A DNA stretch of 64,000 nucleotides, from assembly GCA_015143295.1 (NCBI GenBank), contig CM026551.1, positions 16,665,827-16,729,826 of the forward strand, written 5' to 3'. The notes under the pieces are model-generated. The model saw only the letters and a program-made list of their open reading frames with translations, made no database searches and was not told where the DNA came from. Shown here one piece after another: positions 1 to 12,532 of the stretch (position 1 is the stretch's first letter; the number at the start of each line of letters is the position of its first letter). This DNA comes from Tetracentron sinense. Lineage: Eukaryota > Streptophyta > Magnoliopsida > Trochodendrales > Trochodendraceae. The translations under genes were made by a program, and so were the position numbers.

Positions 1-2790
1 AGTTCATGAACGATCTGGGATTAAAACAAAAGTATGTTTCCATTGTTCAAAACACTGGATATGCCTCTAATATTTCAAAAAATGCGGTGAGGGGCAAAAA
101 ATGGCAGTTTGGGGATTGTCGCGGTTAAAAATGGCGGAATCAAGTTTTTCTTCTAATACCAGTTCATATTTTGGAATTTTACCTAGGTACTTCGGTAATT
201 TTGCAAGGGCATTTTTGTTATTTTTCGCAAAAATCAGGGATAGTCTTCTAATTCTTTGGGGATTCAAACAACAATTCCTAGTAGTTAGGTAGTAGTCTTG
301 TGAGTTTCGCTCGGTGTAAAAATGGGGTGTTTACAATGACAATTTCTGATCTAACATGTCAATTTGGTTGAACCCGCCTGACTTTTTATGAGTTTAGTTT
401 CATTTTTGAACCCATGTGTTGTGTTCGAGTTTGATTTCCTCAACTAATTTATACCCGCGTTTTGGATTTGTTCGAGTTTGGCTTTCTGGATCCGTCCAGT
501 CATAATACCCTATTAATATTTTAATATACATATATATATATATATATATTAAAATATAGTCATGTACTTAATATATTTGTTAAGGAGAAGAATCTCAAAC
601 AACTTAAAATAACTGATTTGTGAGTCGAATAAAAATTGGTTAATGTGAACCCTATATTAAGTTAGACAAAAATAATATTGGTCAAAATTTAAAAGTCAAG
701 TTTATATGTTACTAGAATTTGAAACAAAATAATATAAGTACTAAATTAGTATTTTATTTTAAATGGGTTGGCTGGGCAAGAGATGAGGTGCCCTTAATTG
801 TGATGAGTTTGGATTTGTCTTTTTCAACCCTTTTAGGAACGAGTAATTTAAGGATAAAATATAACTATCCAAATCGAATATGACCCGACCCAATCCAACC
901 TTTTGCAGATGACAGGTGGCTCACTCACTCAGCAGAATGTGGTAATCCAAAGTTGCATTAACCGACTAACAACTAACCACCTAACCACCTAACCATGACC
1001 CTACTCACCCTGGACCAATGGTCCTAACCGACTACCTACTGACCAGACCAGCTAAGCCAAGGAAGAAGACCCCCTCGTTCATAAGCCTCTTTCAGCCATT
1101 GTTGTCCAACCCAAATGTGAATGATGAACTATGAAGCAAACAAGGCCTTGAGGCCAAACGGATGAGAACGAGCTAGCTACAATTAGGTGTTTGACTATGA
1201 CAACTTAACTTTCGTTATGATACCATTAATGTATGAGGTGACAGCAAGTTGGGTTGGTCCAGTTCAGCATTGATGGCACAAGCAAACCCTAATTTGAACC
1301 CAACACATTTTATAAATGGGTTGAAAATGCAAAATTGTACCCGACCCAATAAGGAAATCCTCAACCCTAAAGAAAAAAGTAATTTTATTTTATTTTAAAT
1401 TAAAATATATTTTGGGGGGAATTTTTTTTCCTTTTCTTTTGTTTTAGTGTGGGGTATTATTTATCTACATTATGTTCATGTTAGTATTTGGAGTGAGGGG
1501 CCGTTGCCACATCACCTATGGAGAACTACATTCGAGTTCCAATATGTTCGGAGTTCTCTCCCAATGTGACTTGATCAGGACCTTTCTCAATGAGGGACAC
1601 ACTGTTAGCTGAGAGGTGAGTGCCAGGATTTCCAACCTGATCGTGAACAAGTTGAGAATATCAAATCATCCATACCTTCTAGGGAAAAAGAAAAAAAAAA
1701 AAAAAAACCTGTACTGGAAGTAAGAAGTTACCACCGACCAAGTAATTTTTTTAAAAACAATATCAATTAAGTATGTTAGTTGATACTTGACACTTGTTAA
1801 TATGTTAATAAATTGAGGGCTTTTTAATAATTTTAATATTAAGAGATTCAAACCTCAGTCCTTCGTATCTTATGAGGACATTTCCTACCCAGGAGGTGTG
1901 TGACTATGGAGTTGAGTTTATCTCTATAGAGAAATGCTGGTCTGTATACTTCCACTTTCAAAGTAGTGATATGTGTTACTATTTTTCCTTATACCTTCAA
2001 AAAAACCGGTTAAACTTAACTTTTTTATCTAAAAAAATTATTTATTTAATAGAGTAGTTTGGAAAGTTTTTGAAATCTCCATAAGGGCTAGCCTCCTCTT
2101 CTCCTATCATAGACAGCTTTCTTCAAACTTGCTGATCTAGAGAAAATGAGCCTTATTTGTTTAGTGAGCAGCTATCAGTAATTCATTTGTCTAGTTCCAA
2201 GATACCTAGGTTGTTGGCTATTAATACGAACCTTCGTGGTTTAATTCCTTTTGGTTCGATAATTTGAGTGAATTGCATGGTTGTCCCATATAGTCTCGGT
2301 TGCATTCGAGTTTGGAGAATTTTTTATTTGAGTTAGTCCAATTAAGCACAAGTATGATATAAGAATGTAAAAATATATATAAAAAAATTAGGACATAATT
2401 ATCATTTTAATTAAATTATTTATCAATAAGCGAACTAAGTTAAGGAACCAAACTAAAGAACCTAATCGAAACTAAGAAACGAATTGTCAAATTCTACCCA
2501 TAAGTAAACTGGTTCATTATAGAGTGGTGAACTGTGAACCCAAATTTGAACGGAGCGAACTGACTAACCAGGTTTTTTAACAAAGATTAACCATCCCGTA
2601 GGACTTTCAACACCAATTCCACGTGGTGTAACATTTCTTAAGGTTATTTATGTCATTTTACTCCGACTCGTGGATAAACTTTTATTTTGGAATTTTTTAC
2701 GGAATTATGGAAATTTCCAACTCTCATAATCAGATTTCCGGAAAAGTAGGGGTAATTTAGTAGTTTTACATGTCTCTGGTTCTGTAATTT
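1..2790. other. AT-rich intergenic DNA upstream of the WEB-family gene
   Basis: No gene is recognisable here. A short AT microsatellite lies at about 523-551 inside a palindromic AT-rich stretch, and an A-run lies at about 1685-1706. The open frames here are short and have no family features. The stretch directly before 2790 shows no convincing TATA box. Confidence 0.6.
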
Positions 2791-3061
2791 AGAGCTTTGT
2801 AATAGAGAGTGTGTGTATGCTTGTGGTGGGTAGTTGTAGCACTACAACTTATCTGATGATTTCAGAGACAGGAAGACCAACTGAAATAATTACCTGTAAA
2901 TTTTCTTCTTCTTCTTTTGTCTCAGAAATCTCGTCCAACTCTCCTCAAATCCCTCAAAAATCTGTTCATGGCAGCATTTTAGCAGCTCTTTAACAGTCTC
3001 TCCACCTCCTCAACCCTCAAATCTCTCTCTCTCTCTCTGTGTAACATCTGTATAAGCAACC
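2791..3061 (+). promoter_or_regulatory. Probable 5' UTR/leader of the WEB-family gene with CT microsatellite
   Basis: This pyrimidine-rich stretch ends at the ATG at 3062 and contains a CT dinucleotide run at about 3023-3040. CT-rich leaders are common in plant 5' UTRs. The transcription start is not visible, so the left boundary is approximate. A 60-codon open frame at 2811-2993 lies inside it; it could be an upstream ORF but has no other support. Confidence 0.45.
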
Positions 3062-6000
3062 ATGATTTCTTCTAAATCCAAGTAAGTATTCATTTCTTTC
3101 CAGATCTGAGATGGGTTCTTCTTTTCTGTATCTATTTGGGTTCAAGCTTTGAATTTTTTTTCTTTTCATTTTGATCCATGCTTGCTATTTCCTTTGTTTT
3201 TGTTTACATGGGTCGTTATTCATTTGGGTTTTTGTTCTGCTTTCCTGCTTGATGGTTTGGATCTGGATTAAGAAATCTGATTGGGGGTTTCTGTTTTTCT
3301 TGTTTTGAGTTCAAAAGGGATTTTTTTTCTTTCCAAATTTCGTTTTGTTTTGGGCTTATTTTGTAACTGTGTTCTTCTCATTTAGATGTTTCTTCCTTTT
3401 TGTTGCTTGGTGAGTTTGATCTGGCCGATGCTCATTGACTAATCTTTTTTCTTTTCCTTTTTGATCTTCGGTCCAAGATAGATCATTTTCTAAATTTTGG
3501 GCGTGGTTTGTATCTGGGTTTGTCTCCATTTCGTCTGTTCTTCTTTTTTCTATTTGATGGTTTGATCTATTTTGGACTTTTGATGCCACTCTGTATTAGC
3601 TTTTATTTGTTTTGGATTCCGAGCGGTCTTATTTTTTTACTGTTGTGTTGCTTTCTGCCATGATATGTGTTTGGGATTTTTACATTTCTGTTTTGCCTAA
3701 TGGTTTTTCATCTGGGTATGTAATTATGAGATTTTGGATTGGAACAGATCTGGTTTATCTGAAACTTCCCAAAACAAAACCTCACCAGCAACTCCAAGAG
3801 TTAGTAAATTAGGCAGGGGAGTGGCTAAATCAGATCCTGATTCACCTTCTTCCCTGCAAAACTCACGGCTTTCAATTGACCGGTCGCCAAGATCTGTTGA
3901 ATCAAAGCCGACAGTAGATCGTCGATCCCCGAAGATTGTTACTCCTCCCGATGTAAGTTTAACCAATACCCGATTACCTTGAAATTGTTCTCCTCAATGC
4001 TGATGTTTTCTTATGAAATTAAACTTTTTCCCCATTGGCGATTTGGTGTTATCGTTTGGTTTTGATTTTTAGAAACAGCAACCACGATCCCCGAAGATTG
4101 TTACTCCTCCCGATGTAAGTGTAACCAATGCCCTAGTACCTTGAAATTGTTTTATACTGATGTTTTCTTATAATTTTTTTCCGTTGGCGATTTGGTGTGA
4201 TCTTTTGGTTTTGATTTTTAGAAGCAACCACCACGAGTGTTGAAGGGATCAGAACTGCAGGCCCAATTGGGTATTGTTCAGGAAAATCTGAAAAAGTCCA
4301 AGGAGCGGTTAGCTTCGGTTGAGAAAGAGAAAGCTCGGCTTCTTGAAGAATTGAAGGAAGCTAAGAGACTGGTTGAGGAGGCAAATGAGAAACTGGGGGA
4401 AACATTGGTTGCTCAAAAGCAAGCTGAGGAGAATTCTGAGATCCAGAAATTCCGGGCTGATGAATTGGAGCAGGCAGGTATTGAGGCGACACAGAAGATG
4501 GAAGAGGAATGGCAGAAAGAGCTTGAAGCTATCAGGAACCAACATGCTGTGGATGTTTCTGCTCTACTCTCTGCTACTCAGGAGCTCCAAAGTGTGAAGC
4601 AGGAACTGGCCATGACTGCAGATGCGAAGAACCAAGCCCTGAGCCACGCCGACGATGCAACTAAGATTGCGGAGATCCACGCTGAGAAGGTGGAGTTTCT
4701 CTCTGCGGAGTTGGGTCGGTTGAAGGTATTGCTTGACTCCAAGCAGGAAACAGAGGCTAGAGAGACTACCAAGATAGTAAAGAAGCTGAACTCAGAGGTA
4801 GATAATTTGAAACAAGAACTCGAGAAAGCAAAAACTGCCATGGCTAAGTTGGCTAAAGCAGAAGCTTTGATTGAACAACTCAGAATTGAGGTGGACGCTG
4901 TGAAGAAGTCTGAATCAGATGCAGGTAACTTAGTGAATGAGTGGAGGAAAAAGGCCGAGGAGTTGGAGATTCAGGTTGAGGAGGCAAATCAATCGGAGAG
5001 ATCTGCTTCGGAGTCTGTGGCGTCATTGATGAAACAACTAGAGGGGAACAGTGGTTTATTGCAGGAAGCAGAGTCTGAGGTCGCTTCTCTAAGGTCAAAG
5101 GTGGAGTTATTGGAGATCTCAACCGAGAGACAAAGAGGGGATCTTGAGGAATCAGAACGTTGTTATGATATGGCTAAGCAAAAAACATCAGAAATGGCGA
5201 TGATAGTTGAATCTCTCAAGTCTGAGCTTGAAGGTGTGAAGGAGGAGAAAATGCAAGCTCTGAACAACGAGAAGCTTGCAGCTTTGAGCATTCAGAGCCT
5301 CCTAGAGGAGAAAAACAAACTCATAACTGAGTTGGAAGCCTCTAGAGACGAAGAAGAGAAGGGTAAGAAGGCGATGGAAAGCTTAGCTTCGGCCTTACAT
5401 GAAGTCTCTTCAGAAGCCAGAGAAGCCAAAGAAAAACTTTTATTAATTCAAGCCGGGCTTGAACATTATGAGAGTCAAATAGAAGATCTGAAGTTGGTTT
5501 TGACAGCAACAAGTGAGAAGTATGAAGCCATGCTTGATGAGGCGAAACACGAGATTGATCATCTTACAAGGACAATCGAACAATCCAAGCTTGAAGTCCA
5601 GAACTTCAAGGATGAGTGGGACCAAAAAGAGCTCAATTTGATGAGTTGTATAAAGAAATCGGAAGAAGAAACATCTTTCATTAAAGGAGAAAAGGATAGG
5701 TTGGTTAGTTTACTTAAAGAAGCTGAGGAAGACGCGCGTGTGGCAAAGGAGCAAGGAGCTCAGCTGCAGAATACTCTGAATGAAGTTGAGTCTGAGGTTA
5801 CTTCTTCTAGAGAAGTTATAGAGGAAGCGAAGACTGAGAACATGAGACTGAAGGAGATGTTGTTGGACAAAGAGAATGAGTTGCAGAGTATTAGCGAAGA
5901 GAACGAAGAGCTCCGAACAAGAGAAGCCGTTGCTCTCAAAAAAGCTGAGGAGGTGTCTAAGTTGCTTGAAGAAACAGTGGCCATGAAGAAGAGTGAGGAA

Positions 6001-6537
6001 AATGGGGATCTCTCTGATAGCGAGAAAGATTATGATTTACTCCCCAAAGTGGTAGAGTTTTCTGAGCAGAATGGACATGGAAGAGAAGAGGAGAAGTCCA
6101 AGCAGGAACTTCCATCTTGGCAGCTTGAGAAACCCATAGAAGACAAACACCAGGAAGACAAAAATCTCTCAAAGAACGTGGAAGTTCCTTTTTTTGCGAA
6201 GTTGGAGAAAGGGAATGGAAATCCCAAAGAAGAGGAGAACAAAGACGAAGAAGATGACTCAGTAGAGGTGGACGCTAAGATGTGGGAAAGCTGCAAGATT
6301 GGCGGTGAGAAAGACTTCTCGCCTGAGAGAGATCCTGACCCAGAATCCTTCGAGGAGGAGCTCGACTCCAAGGTGGATGGTGAGAGCTTCAATCAGATTA
6401 ATGGGTTATCTTCATTGGAGAACTTGGACAATGGGGTTAGCTCGCCATCAAAGCAGCTACAACATAAGAAGAAGAAACCATTGCTCCACAAATTTGGGAG
6501 CCTATTGAAGAAGAAGGGCAGCGGCAACCATAAGTAG
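3062..6537 (+). CDS. WEB-family coiled-coil protein (At3g02930/At5g16730-like, DUF827)
   Basis: Four exons at 3062-3081, 3748-3952, 4073-4114 and 4222-6537 join in frame and give 860 residues. Introns start GTAAGT and end AG. The short first exon supplies MISSKSK and runs into SGLSETSQNK. Residues 1-89 are Ser/Pro/Lys-rich and low in structure, with SPRSVESKP and two copies of SPKIVTPPD. Residues about 90-640 are Glu/Lys/Leu-rich heptad coiled coil beginning VLKGSELQAQLG. The tail is acidic and then ends in a basic block (KKKKPLLHKFGSLLKKK). This order matches the WEB family, whose better-known members WEB1 and PMI2 act in light-driven chloroplast movement; the At3g02930 branch is annotated as chloroplastic but its role is unclear. 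The last exon alone looks as if it starts at a GTG (4237), but exon joining shows this is an internal Val. I see no break in the frame. The family is fairly sure; the exact role is unknown. Confidence 0.93.
3953..4221 (+). repeat. Tandem duplication making an extra 42-nt exon
   Basis: The unit made of the end of exon 2 plus intron 2 (about 3925-4072) is repeated as exon 3 plus intron 3 (4073-4221). Both introns share blocks such as CCTTGAAATTGTT, GATGTTTTCTTAT, GGCGATTTGGTGT and TTGGTTTTGATTTTTAG in the same order. Both exon ends encode SPKIVTPPD before GTAAGT. The duplicated exon is 42 nt, so the frame is kept and the protein gains 14 residues. Confidence 0.85.
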
Positions 6538-6940
6538 GAACATACCAATGCGGCCGGTCACAGCCTCGAGTAAGCCCAACCAGAGAGGTATGCTTGATGC
6601 TGTGTTACACCTGAATGTGTTTTATGCTTCTCTCTTTGTGTTTTCAGAATAGCATATTTGTGTGTATACACATACTTTTATTGTTTTAGATTTTTATCTG
6701 TTGTGGTTCCCCTGGGGAGTGCTGTTTATCTGAAGGTTTTCCTTTCTTATATACATGGAGAGGAGTATCAACGTCTAAAATTTTATGTTCATATGTTTCC
6801 TTCTGTACATAGGAAGATCCTCTATCTTAAGCTAATATTTTATACTGCAAAGTGCTACTGAAGGTGATTTATCAGTAGAGAATGTTTACAGATGTAATCA
6901 TATAATAACTTACAAAGAACCACCGTGTTTAGTGGAATGC
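6538..6940 (+). other. Probable 3' UTR and downstream flank of the WEB-family gene
   Basis: This follows the TAG at 6535-6537. It is T-rich non-coding DNA, typical of a plant 3' UTR, and runs to the first LINE remnant. The polyadenylation site cannot be placed with confidence. Confidence 0.45.
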
Positions 6941-6941
6941 A

Positions 6942-7800
6942 CTTTTTTTTAAATTTTTATCGATAATCAGTTATTATATAAATAAGAAGATATCAGAAAC
7001 TACAAGGGGTTCACGAATAGTGAATCAAAGAAATAGTTGCCAAAAAAGCTTCTAAAGAAGAAGCAGAAAAAGAATAACAAGGAACTCCACTTCTACTGAC
7101 GGAGAGTCAAGAATCAATAGGTGGTGATATTTGGAGGTCTCCAAGATCACTCCATGCTGAAATCTCCCCCCCCCCCCGCTTCAAAAATGAGATGGCAGAC
7201 CCCTATCTGAATCCTGGCCACAGGAAGAGCCACATTCTTGAACAAACACTTGTTTCTCTCCTTCTAGATAGACCACACAATCACCTCTGGGAGACGAGGC
7301 CACACCTTCGAGACCTGAGGGATTGGCTCTAATGAGACGCAGCCTAATAGGAAGCCTTGGAAGGACCCAGATGACACGAATCATGGAAAAGAAGTAAGAT
7401 CAAGTGCCCTATGCTATAAGGCAGTGCAAGATGACATTTATCTGGGAAAGGAAGTAAGATCAAATGCCCTTCACTATAAGGCAGTGCGATATAAGATGAT
7501 ATACAGTTTCCTCCGCTGAGAGGAGTTTAATAAACTCCAGCCTTTATTTTTGAGGTGATCGGCTGTCAATATTTTATCCAATGCCGCAGTCCATAAGTAA
7601 GATGATACTTTGGATGGTAAAACCGGATACCACTCAGGCACACATGGGAAAAGGTGAAGCTCGGACGGGCTTGCAAAGTCTGCAAGAAGGAACTAACCAA
7701 TAATCGACCCTTTGTGTCCTTAGCCCAGACACGCCTATCGCTAACACACCTGGATGGGGCAACCAATGACAAACAGGCTAGAAGTCTAACAAAATCCTCT
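6942..7800 (-). mobile_element. LINE retrotransposon 3' remnant (degenerate RT C-terminus)
   Basis: On the minus strand, about 7181-7340 reads as the C-terminal part of a plant LINE polyprotein: RLPEVIVWSI, a stop where Trp is expected, KERNKCLFKNVALPV, and then a hydrophobic end. The WxIWKERN-type motif is typical of plant non-LTR elements. The low-coordinate end is a T-run followed by GATAATCAGTTATTATATAAATAAG, in the position and style of a LINE 3' tail. The frame is broken and the 5' part is missing. The upper boundary is a guess. Confidence 0.6.
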
Positions 7801-9400
7801 ACATCTCAGTCATTAAGGCTATGTCTATCTTAGGGAGCGAAACTGCAGATCCACTACGCACTCTAACAAGGAAATTATTGAGGCAATCTTTTCAACCGCT
7901 ATCAAGAAGTGATTGCCAAAATCTTCTTGTAATAGGTTATTCTGGGGATGCACTCTAAAAATTAGGATGCACTCTTCTTGTATTAGGGTAGTCTAATCCT
8001 AACAAAATTATCGTGTAAGAACTAAGAACGTAGCCTTTCTATCCTCACCATCCAATTATCAAGCCAATCAGATAGTACTAAATTACTAACCATAGTTGCA
8101 CAAAATCTATGTACAAAACACAAAGATCGCGTCCCAGAAATCTTGCTTCCCATGAAGCTCGCTTCCATCATGTTTCATTTAGTTGTTAAAGAGGGCTATG
8201 CATGTGGGACGTTATGGGATTGTGATAACTATGTTACTAACCACTCCGTTTGTTTCCATATATTTCGCAATTTGTTGTTCTATATATAGTTAACTCATAG
8301 TAGTTTACAATTGGGTTGAAAGGATAGTCCACCAATGGGTTCAATGCAAACCACCTGGGCTATCGTCAAAGACAGAATTCTTCCAGATCTAGTGTTTCTA
8401 ATCATCTGATCTGCTGAATTCTTTTAGTTGGTAAAGGTCCTAAAGGAAAATTACAACTGGTCCACAAAATGTTTTGAGATTTTTCCTCACATGGGGTACA
8501 TATCAGAGAGTCAGAAGTTTTAAACTTAACACAGCCAAATAGTTTGAAGGCATTGTTATATAATCGTGTTGTCGACATATGAGCACACACGAGATCATTA
8601 CCTTTGATTTCCAAGTTGTAAAATTCTGAATAGTCCATTTAGGTTTTGTTCATTTTCCGGAGTTTGGCTTGGGAACTAGGAATTCTTTGAAATTGTTTGA
8701 ATTCCATTTATAGTTTTATCTCCTAATTACAAACCATACCTGTTAACAAGGAGAAGAGACATGCTGGCTGTCTCATTCTTGTTAGATTTGAGCTAGTTCT
8801 GGTTTTCTCTCATGTTTCTACTGATTTTTGCTCAATCTTTGAAAATCTGGTTCATGAATTGATGAGAGCCTTGTATTGTTTTGTGTTTCTATTGGTTCTC
8901 ACGAGATCCATAATACAGAATCACTGAAGAGTTCTGAAATCTCATATTATTTTACCCTTTCCCCTTGGATTCTTTCAATTATCGGTTATAAATTATGATT
9001 GTTTGTTCTTTATGTGACCTAGGGTTTTGTTTTAAGTCAAGTTTTCGGTCTCTCTGATTGATTTACTTTTATGATGGGGAATTTCAGTCACCAGAGATTT
9101 TTCTTATTGTTCTTCCAGGGAATATGAATTTGGATCATTTTTATCCATAGAAAGTAGCTTAGGAAATTTTTTCAGATAACTGACCTTTCTGGTTTTCCAT
9201 TTGAGTCCCGGTGTTTTCATGATTCAACAGATTTTATGAGAGAATGAATGTTTTGCCAAAGAACGATTGTTATGAAAGAGAAGCTAATGTCTTTTCTGTT
9301 TTTGTTTTGTTGGATTGCTCTCAGCGATTTTGATTCTTTTGGTTCTTGCTATCTAATATAAGTATAGGACTTCTTTTAAGTCATCCTATTGAGATGTGAA
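7801..9400. other. Intergenic DNA, nothing recognised
   Basis: I see no exon-like or terminal-repeat structure here. The part from about 7860 to 8640 may be an older continuation of LINE-derived sequence, but no motif supports it. Confidence 0.4.
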
Positions 9401-9403
9401 TGC

Positions 9404-10135
9404 ATTTTTTTTTTTTGATTGGTAATCAAAGATTATATAAATAGAGGAAAACAAAGGGTATAAGAGTGCTAAAGAAGAAAAAAGAGTTTACATGCACATA
9501 AACTCAAAAACCAAAAAGAATGCCTTCCAAGCCCTCCTCCCTTGGGAGATCAACAATCAAAACAATATTGCTCTGATTTCCTCACCATCAATTCTGAGCC
9601 CTGCCCACTCTAATGCAGCTGCCCTGATGCTGGCACAAATACGAGAAGGGGACGAAGCAGTGTTCTCAAAGACCCTGAGGTTTTTCTCTTTCCATATCAT
9701 CTAAGATACTATGCCCGGGAGGACCGCCCATAGGACCTCGCGTGCCCCCCTCACACTTACCTGAGGCTAATTAGATAAGAAGTTCAGAAAGGAAGAGGGA
9801 AAGACCCAGTCCACCCCTATGCGGGAGAGGAAAAAACCCCATAAACCAAACACAATGAGATAGTGTAAGAGCAGGTGGTCCACGGATTCTTCCGCTTGGA
9901 GGCACAAAAAACACCGGTAAGCCAACCTCCTCCCTTTATGTTGTAAGTGGTTAAACGTGAGGATCTTGTTTAGTGATGCATTCTAGAGGAAGAAAGAGAC
10001 CTTAGAGGGGATCCTTTGATTCCAAACAATCCGATGAGGAAATGGACCCGAGGGAATTGGACCAAGCGATTGTAAAAGTGATCTAACTAAAAATCAACCA
10101 TGGTTGCTTCCAGACCAAACAAGATAGTTATTACA
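9404..10135 (-). mobile_element. LINE retrotransposon 3' remnant, second copy
   Basis: The low end is a long T-run (reverse of a poly-A tail) and then GATTGGTAATCAAAGATTATATAAATAG, like the tail of the 6.9-kb remnant. On the minus strand, 9700-9600 encodes MIWKEKNLRVFENTASSPSR and then RAAALEWA, the C-terminal WKERN region of plant LINE polyproteins. The frame decays outside this block. The upper boundary is approximate. Confidence 0.65.
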
Positions 10136-10297
10136 TTGGGTTTCAAGTATGTCCCTTTGTTTTAACTTTTAACTTATATGGTAGATTCCATGTGGACAGA
10201 TTTTCTTTTGTATATAATTGTCGGGGTTCTGCTTTCTTTTGACAAAACACAATAGCCATTAAGATTTATAATTGGAAAGTTCAATTAGCTGGAGTTT

Positions 10298-10338
10298 CCT
10301 ACTGAAGGTGTGACAATCCTACTGAAGGTGTGACAATT
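10298..10338 (+). repeat. 20-bp direct tandem duplication
   Basis: The unit CCTACTGAAGGTGTGACAAT occurs twice back to back. It is probably a simple replication-slip product. Confidence 0.8.
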
Positions 10339-10442
10339 GTTCTAGCACCCATTGTTTTTGTTCTGATGCACCACTTGTTCTCTCTACCTCATTGACTGTG
10401 ACTGTTATGAATCATGTCTTCATTAATCCAGCTTTACCTCTA

Positions 10443-10942
10443 CAGTAGACCCTCTTGTAATTAATAACCTTGGTGGAAAGAAATTATATTAATTATAAGA
10501 GAATATTATATATAAGAATCACTATATTGGTCCACCAGTTTAATTTTTTTTTCATAATTTCTTTTGAATGTATTTTATTTTCCATATAAACTTCATGTAG
10601 ATACAAATATATGAGGCTAGCACTCCAAAACTTTATACTATATATGGTAATCTATTAGACTATTACACACAGCCAAAATATCTAAAATAATTTTATCCCT
10701 TTCTCTTCCTGATACCTAAACCATCAAAGTGTTTATAAGATCCATATAACTATGTATTAATATAGTCTAAAAACCTCTCTTATAATTAATAATATACTAG
10801 AATTTTCTTTGAAAAATATTAAATAGCAAGTATAAGAGATTATTGATTAATTATACACTATAGAACCAAGTTGGTTTCTTACAAATTTATTAATTATTTG
10901 TGATTATTAAGTTATAAAATATTATTATAAGAGGGCCTACTG
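10443..10942. mobile_element. Emigrant-like MITE (pogo/Tc1-mariner type), TA target site
   Basis: Terminal inverted repeats CAGTAGACCCTCTT (10443) and AAGAGGGCCTACTG (ending 10942) are flanked on both sides by TA. The subterminal AATTAATA blocks and internal TTGGTCC resemble the Arabidopsis Emigrant family, whose ends begin CAGTAAAACCTCT. There is no coding capacity, so it would need a pogo-like transposase in trans. The assignment to Emigrant is from memory of its ends. Confidence 0.7.
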
Positions 10943-10944
10943 TA

Positions 10945-11935
10945 GTACTTTTTCTATTTGTCAGGCCTTTTCCCTCTCTTTTTGCAATCCAAAAATTGTT
11001 GAGATGCAGCTTCTCTGGTTACAATCTCTTAAAGATCAACATTTTTTCCTTAATATCATTATTTTCAAATTCAATTTTATCAGGGATATGAATTATGTAT
11101 GGGTTTGAGGGAGCGGATAATTCTTGATTAGTTAGATGCTATGGATAAAGCTGTGCTTGTTCGAGTGTCTGAAGAGGCAAAAGCTATTATTGTACTAGTA
11201 ATCACTGTAATGATGGGATTGAGTGGAATGGTGTTTAATTGTTAAACCCTAGATCATACTGAATTGCTATGACTAATCTACTCCATGACTCTTAATATAG
11301 ACTGTGGTAATGAATTTGTAATGTTGTAATTTTATTATTACTTTTGTTTTGAGCATCTAGTTATGGTGAAATTGATGATTCTACCAAAAACCAAAAAAAT
11401 ATTGATGATATTATTGAGGAAAATAGTTTAAGAGCTTGATTCCTGGACGTCATAGCGGGCTGTTAAAATGTGTCAATTTTTCAGGATGCTTCCTGGATAA
11501 TGGTGTAGATTGTTGAAATCTTGGTGATCTTACTGGTGCATTTTCTTTTTCATATTTGTTACTGGAAGAGGCTATCTTCATGGGTGGGGAAGATGACAGA
11601 TTTTATTGGTTAAGACAAGTTTTGATCTCTCATGATGATCTAGATAGGGGATTCATGGCACATTGATCATCACTGGTAGTTATGATTAGGCTTTGAGGTA
11701 AAGACCTGCTTTGTTGAGAATGGAGGAATTGATTGTGTTAATGGGTCCCTCCATGCTCCATGCGATCATCTAAACAGTAACTTTTGACTTTCAGAATCCT
11801 GATTTTAGAATAATTAATTCCCAAATCCATGGGACGATGAAAAAATAATGGCAGTGACAAATAAAAGTATAATAGTAGTGGTAGTAGAGGTTCTCACTCA
11901 TTTCCTCATAGGTTTGTGTGGAATCCTAATATTCC
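10945..11935. other. Intergenic DNA, nothing recognised
   Basis: AT-rich sequence with no open frame, terminal repeat or RNA gene that I can support. Confidence 0.4.
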
Positions 11936-11939
11936 TCTG

Positions 11940-12532
11940 AGGGTATTGTTTTTCCTTTGAACTGCGGCCTGAAACAAGATTCTCACTTGATACAATCTGG
12001 GAAAAAAAAGATGATGGATGTTGGCCAATTGCTGTTTTTTGTGCCTTCATGCGACAGAATCGATGGATCATCTACTGATGCACTGCCCTGTTTCATTTGG
12101 AATTCCTATCCAGGCTAGGTGTGAATTAGGTCTTCCCTTCGTCATTTCAGAACTTTTTATCTTGTTGGTCTTTGGAGAACATGGATAGTGCCTGGTGAGC
12201 GATCAGGTCTGTTTTACCTAGAGTCATTTCCTGGATGATCTGGAAAGAAAGGAATCTGTTTTACCTAGAATATGTGATTGTATTAGACCTCTGGTCTTAG
12301 AATAGTGTTTTGTAAGACGTATCAACTTAGACATGAGGGATCTCCTAGGGTGAGTGGAGACATCGACAAAGGTTCTTTGGGGGTTTATCGTGTAGGCTGT
12401 TATTTTTTGTCTGGCTCTTTTTCTGACTTGGAGGCTACTACTCAGTAACCTCTCGGTCTTATGGCTTATGTACTTGTACTCCTTTTTCATATATATATAT
12501 ATATGAACTCATCTTTACCAATAAAAAAAACA
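11940..12532 (+). mobile_element. LINE retrotransposon 3' remnant (plus strand)
   Basis: At about 12222-12270 the plus strand reads VISWMIWKERNLFYLE, the conserved LINE C-terminal motif. The sequence ends in an AT microsatellite (about 12490-12505) and CCAATAAAAAAAA, a normal LINE 3' end. The rest of the frame is broken, so this is a dead 5'-truncated copy. The left boundary is approximate. Confidence 0.65.

Noticed and set aside
6030-6392. Minus-strand Ser-rich frame of 120 codons
   Set aside because: Shadow of the acidic coiled-coil codons of the WEB-family gene.
4237-6537. Start of the WEB protein at the GTG codon 4237
   Set aside because: Upstream exons join in frame and carry the known N-terminal features; 4237 is an internal Val.
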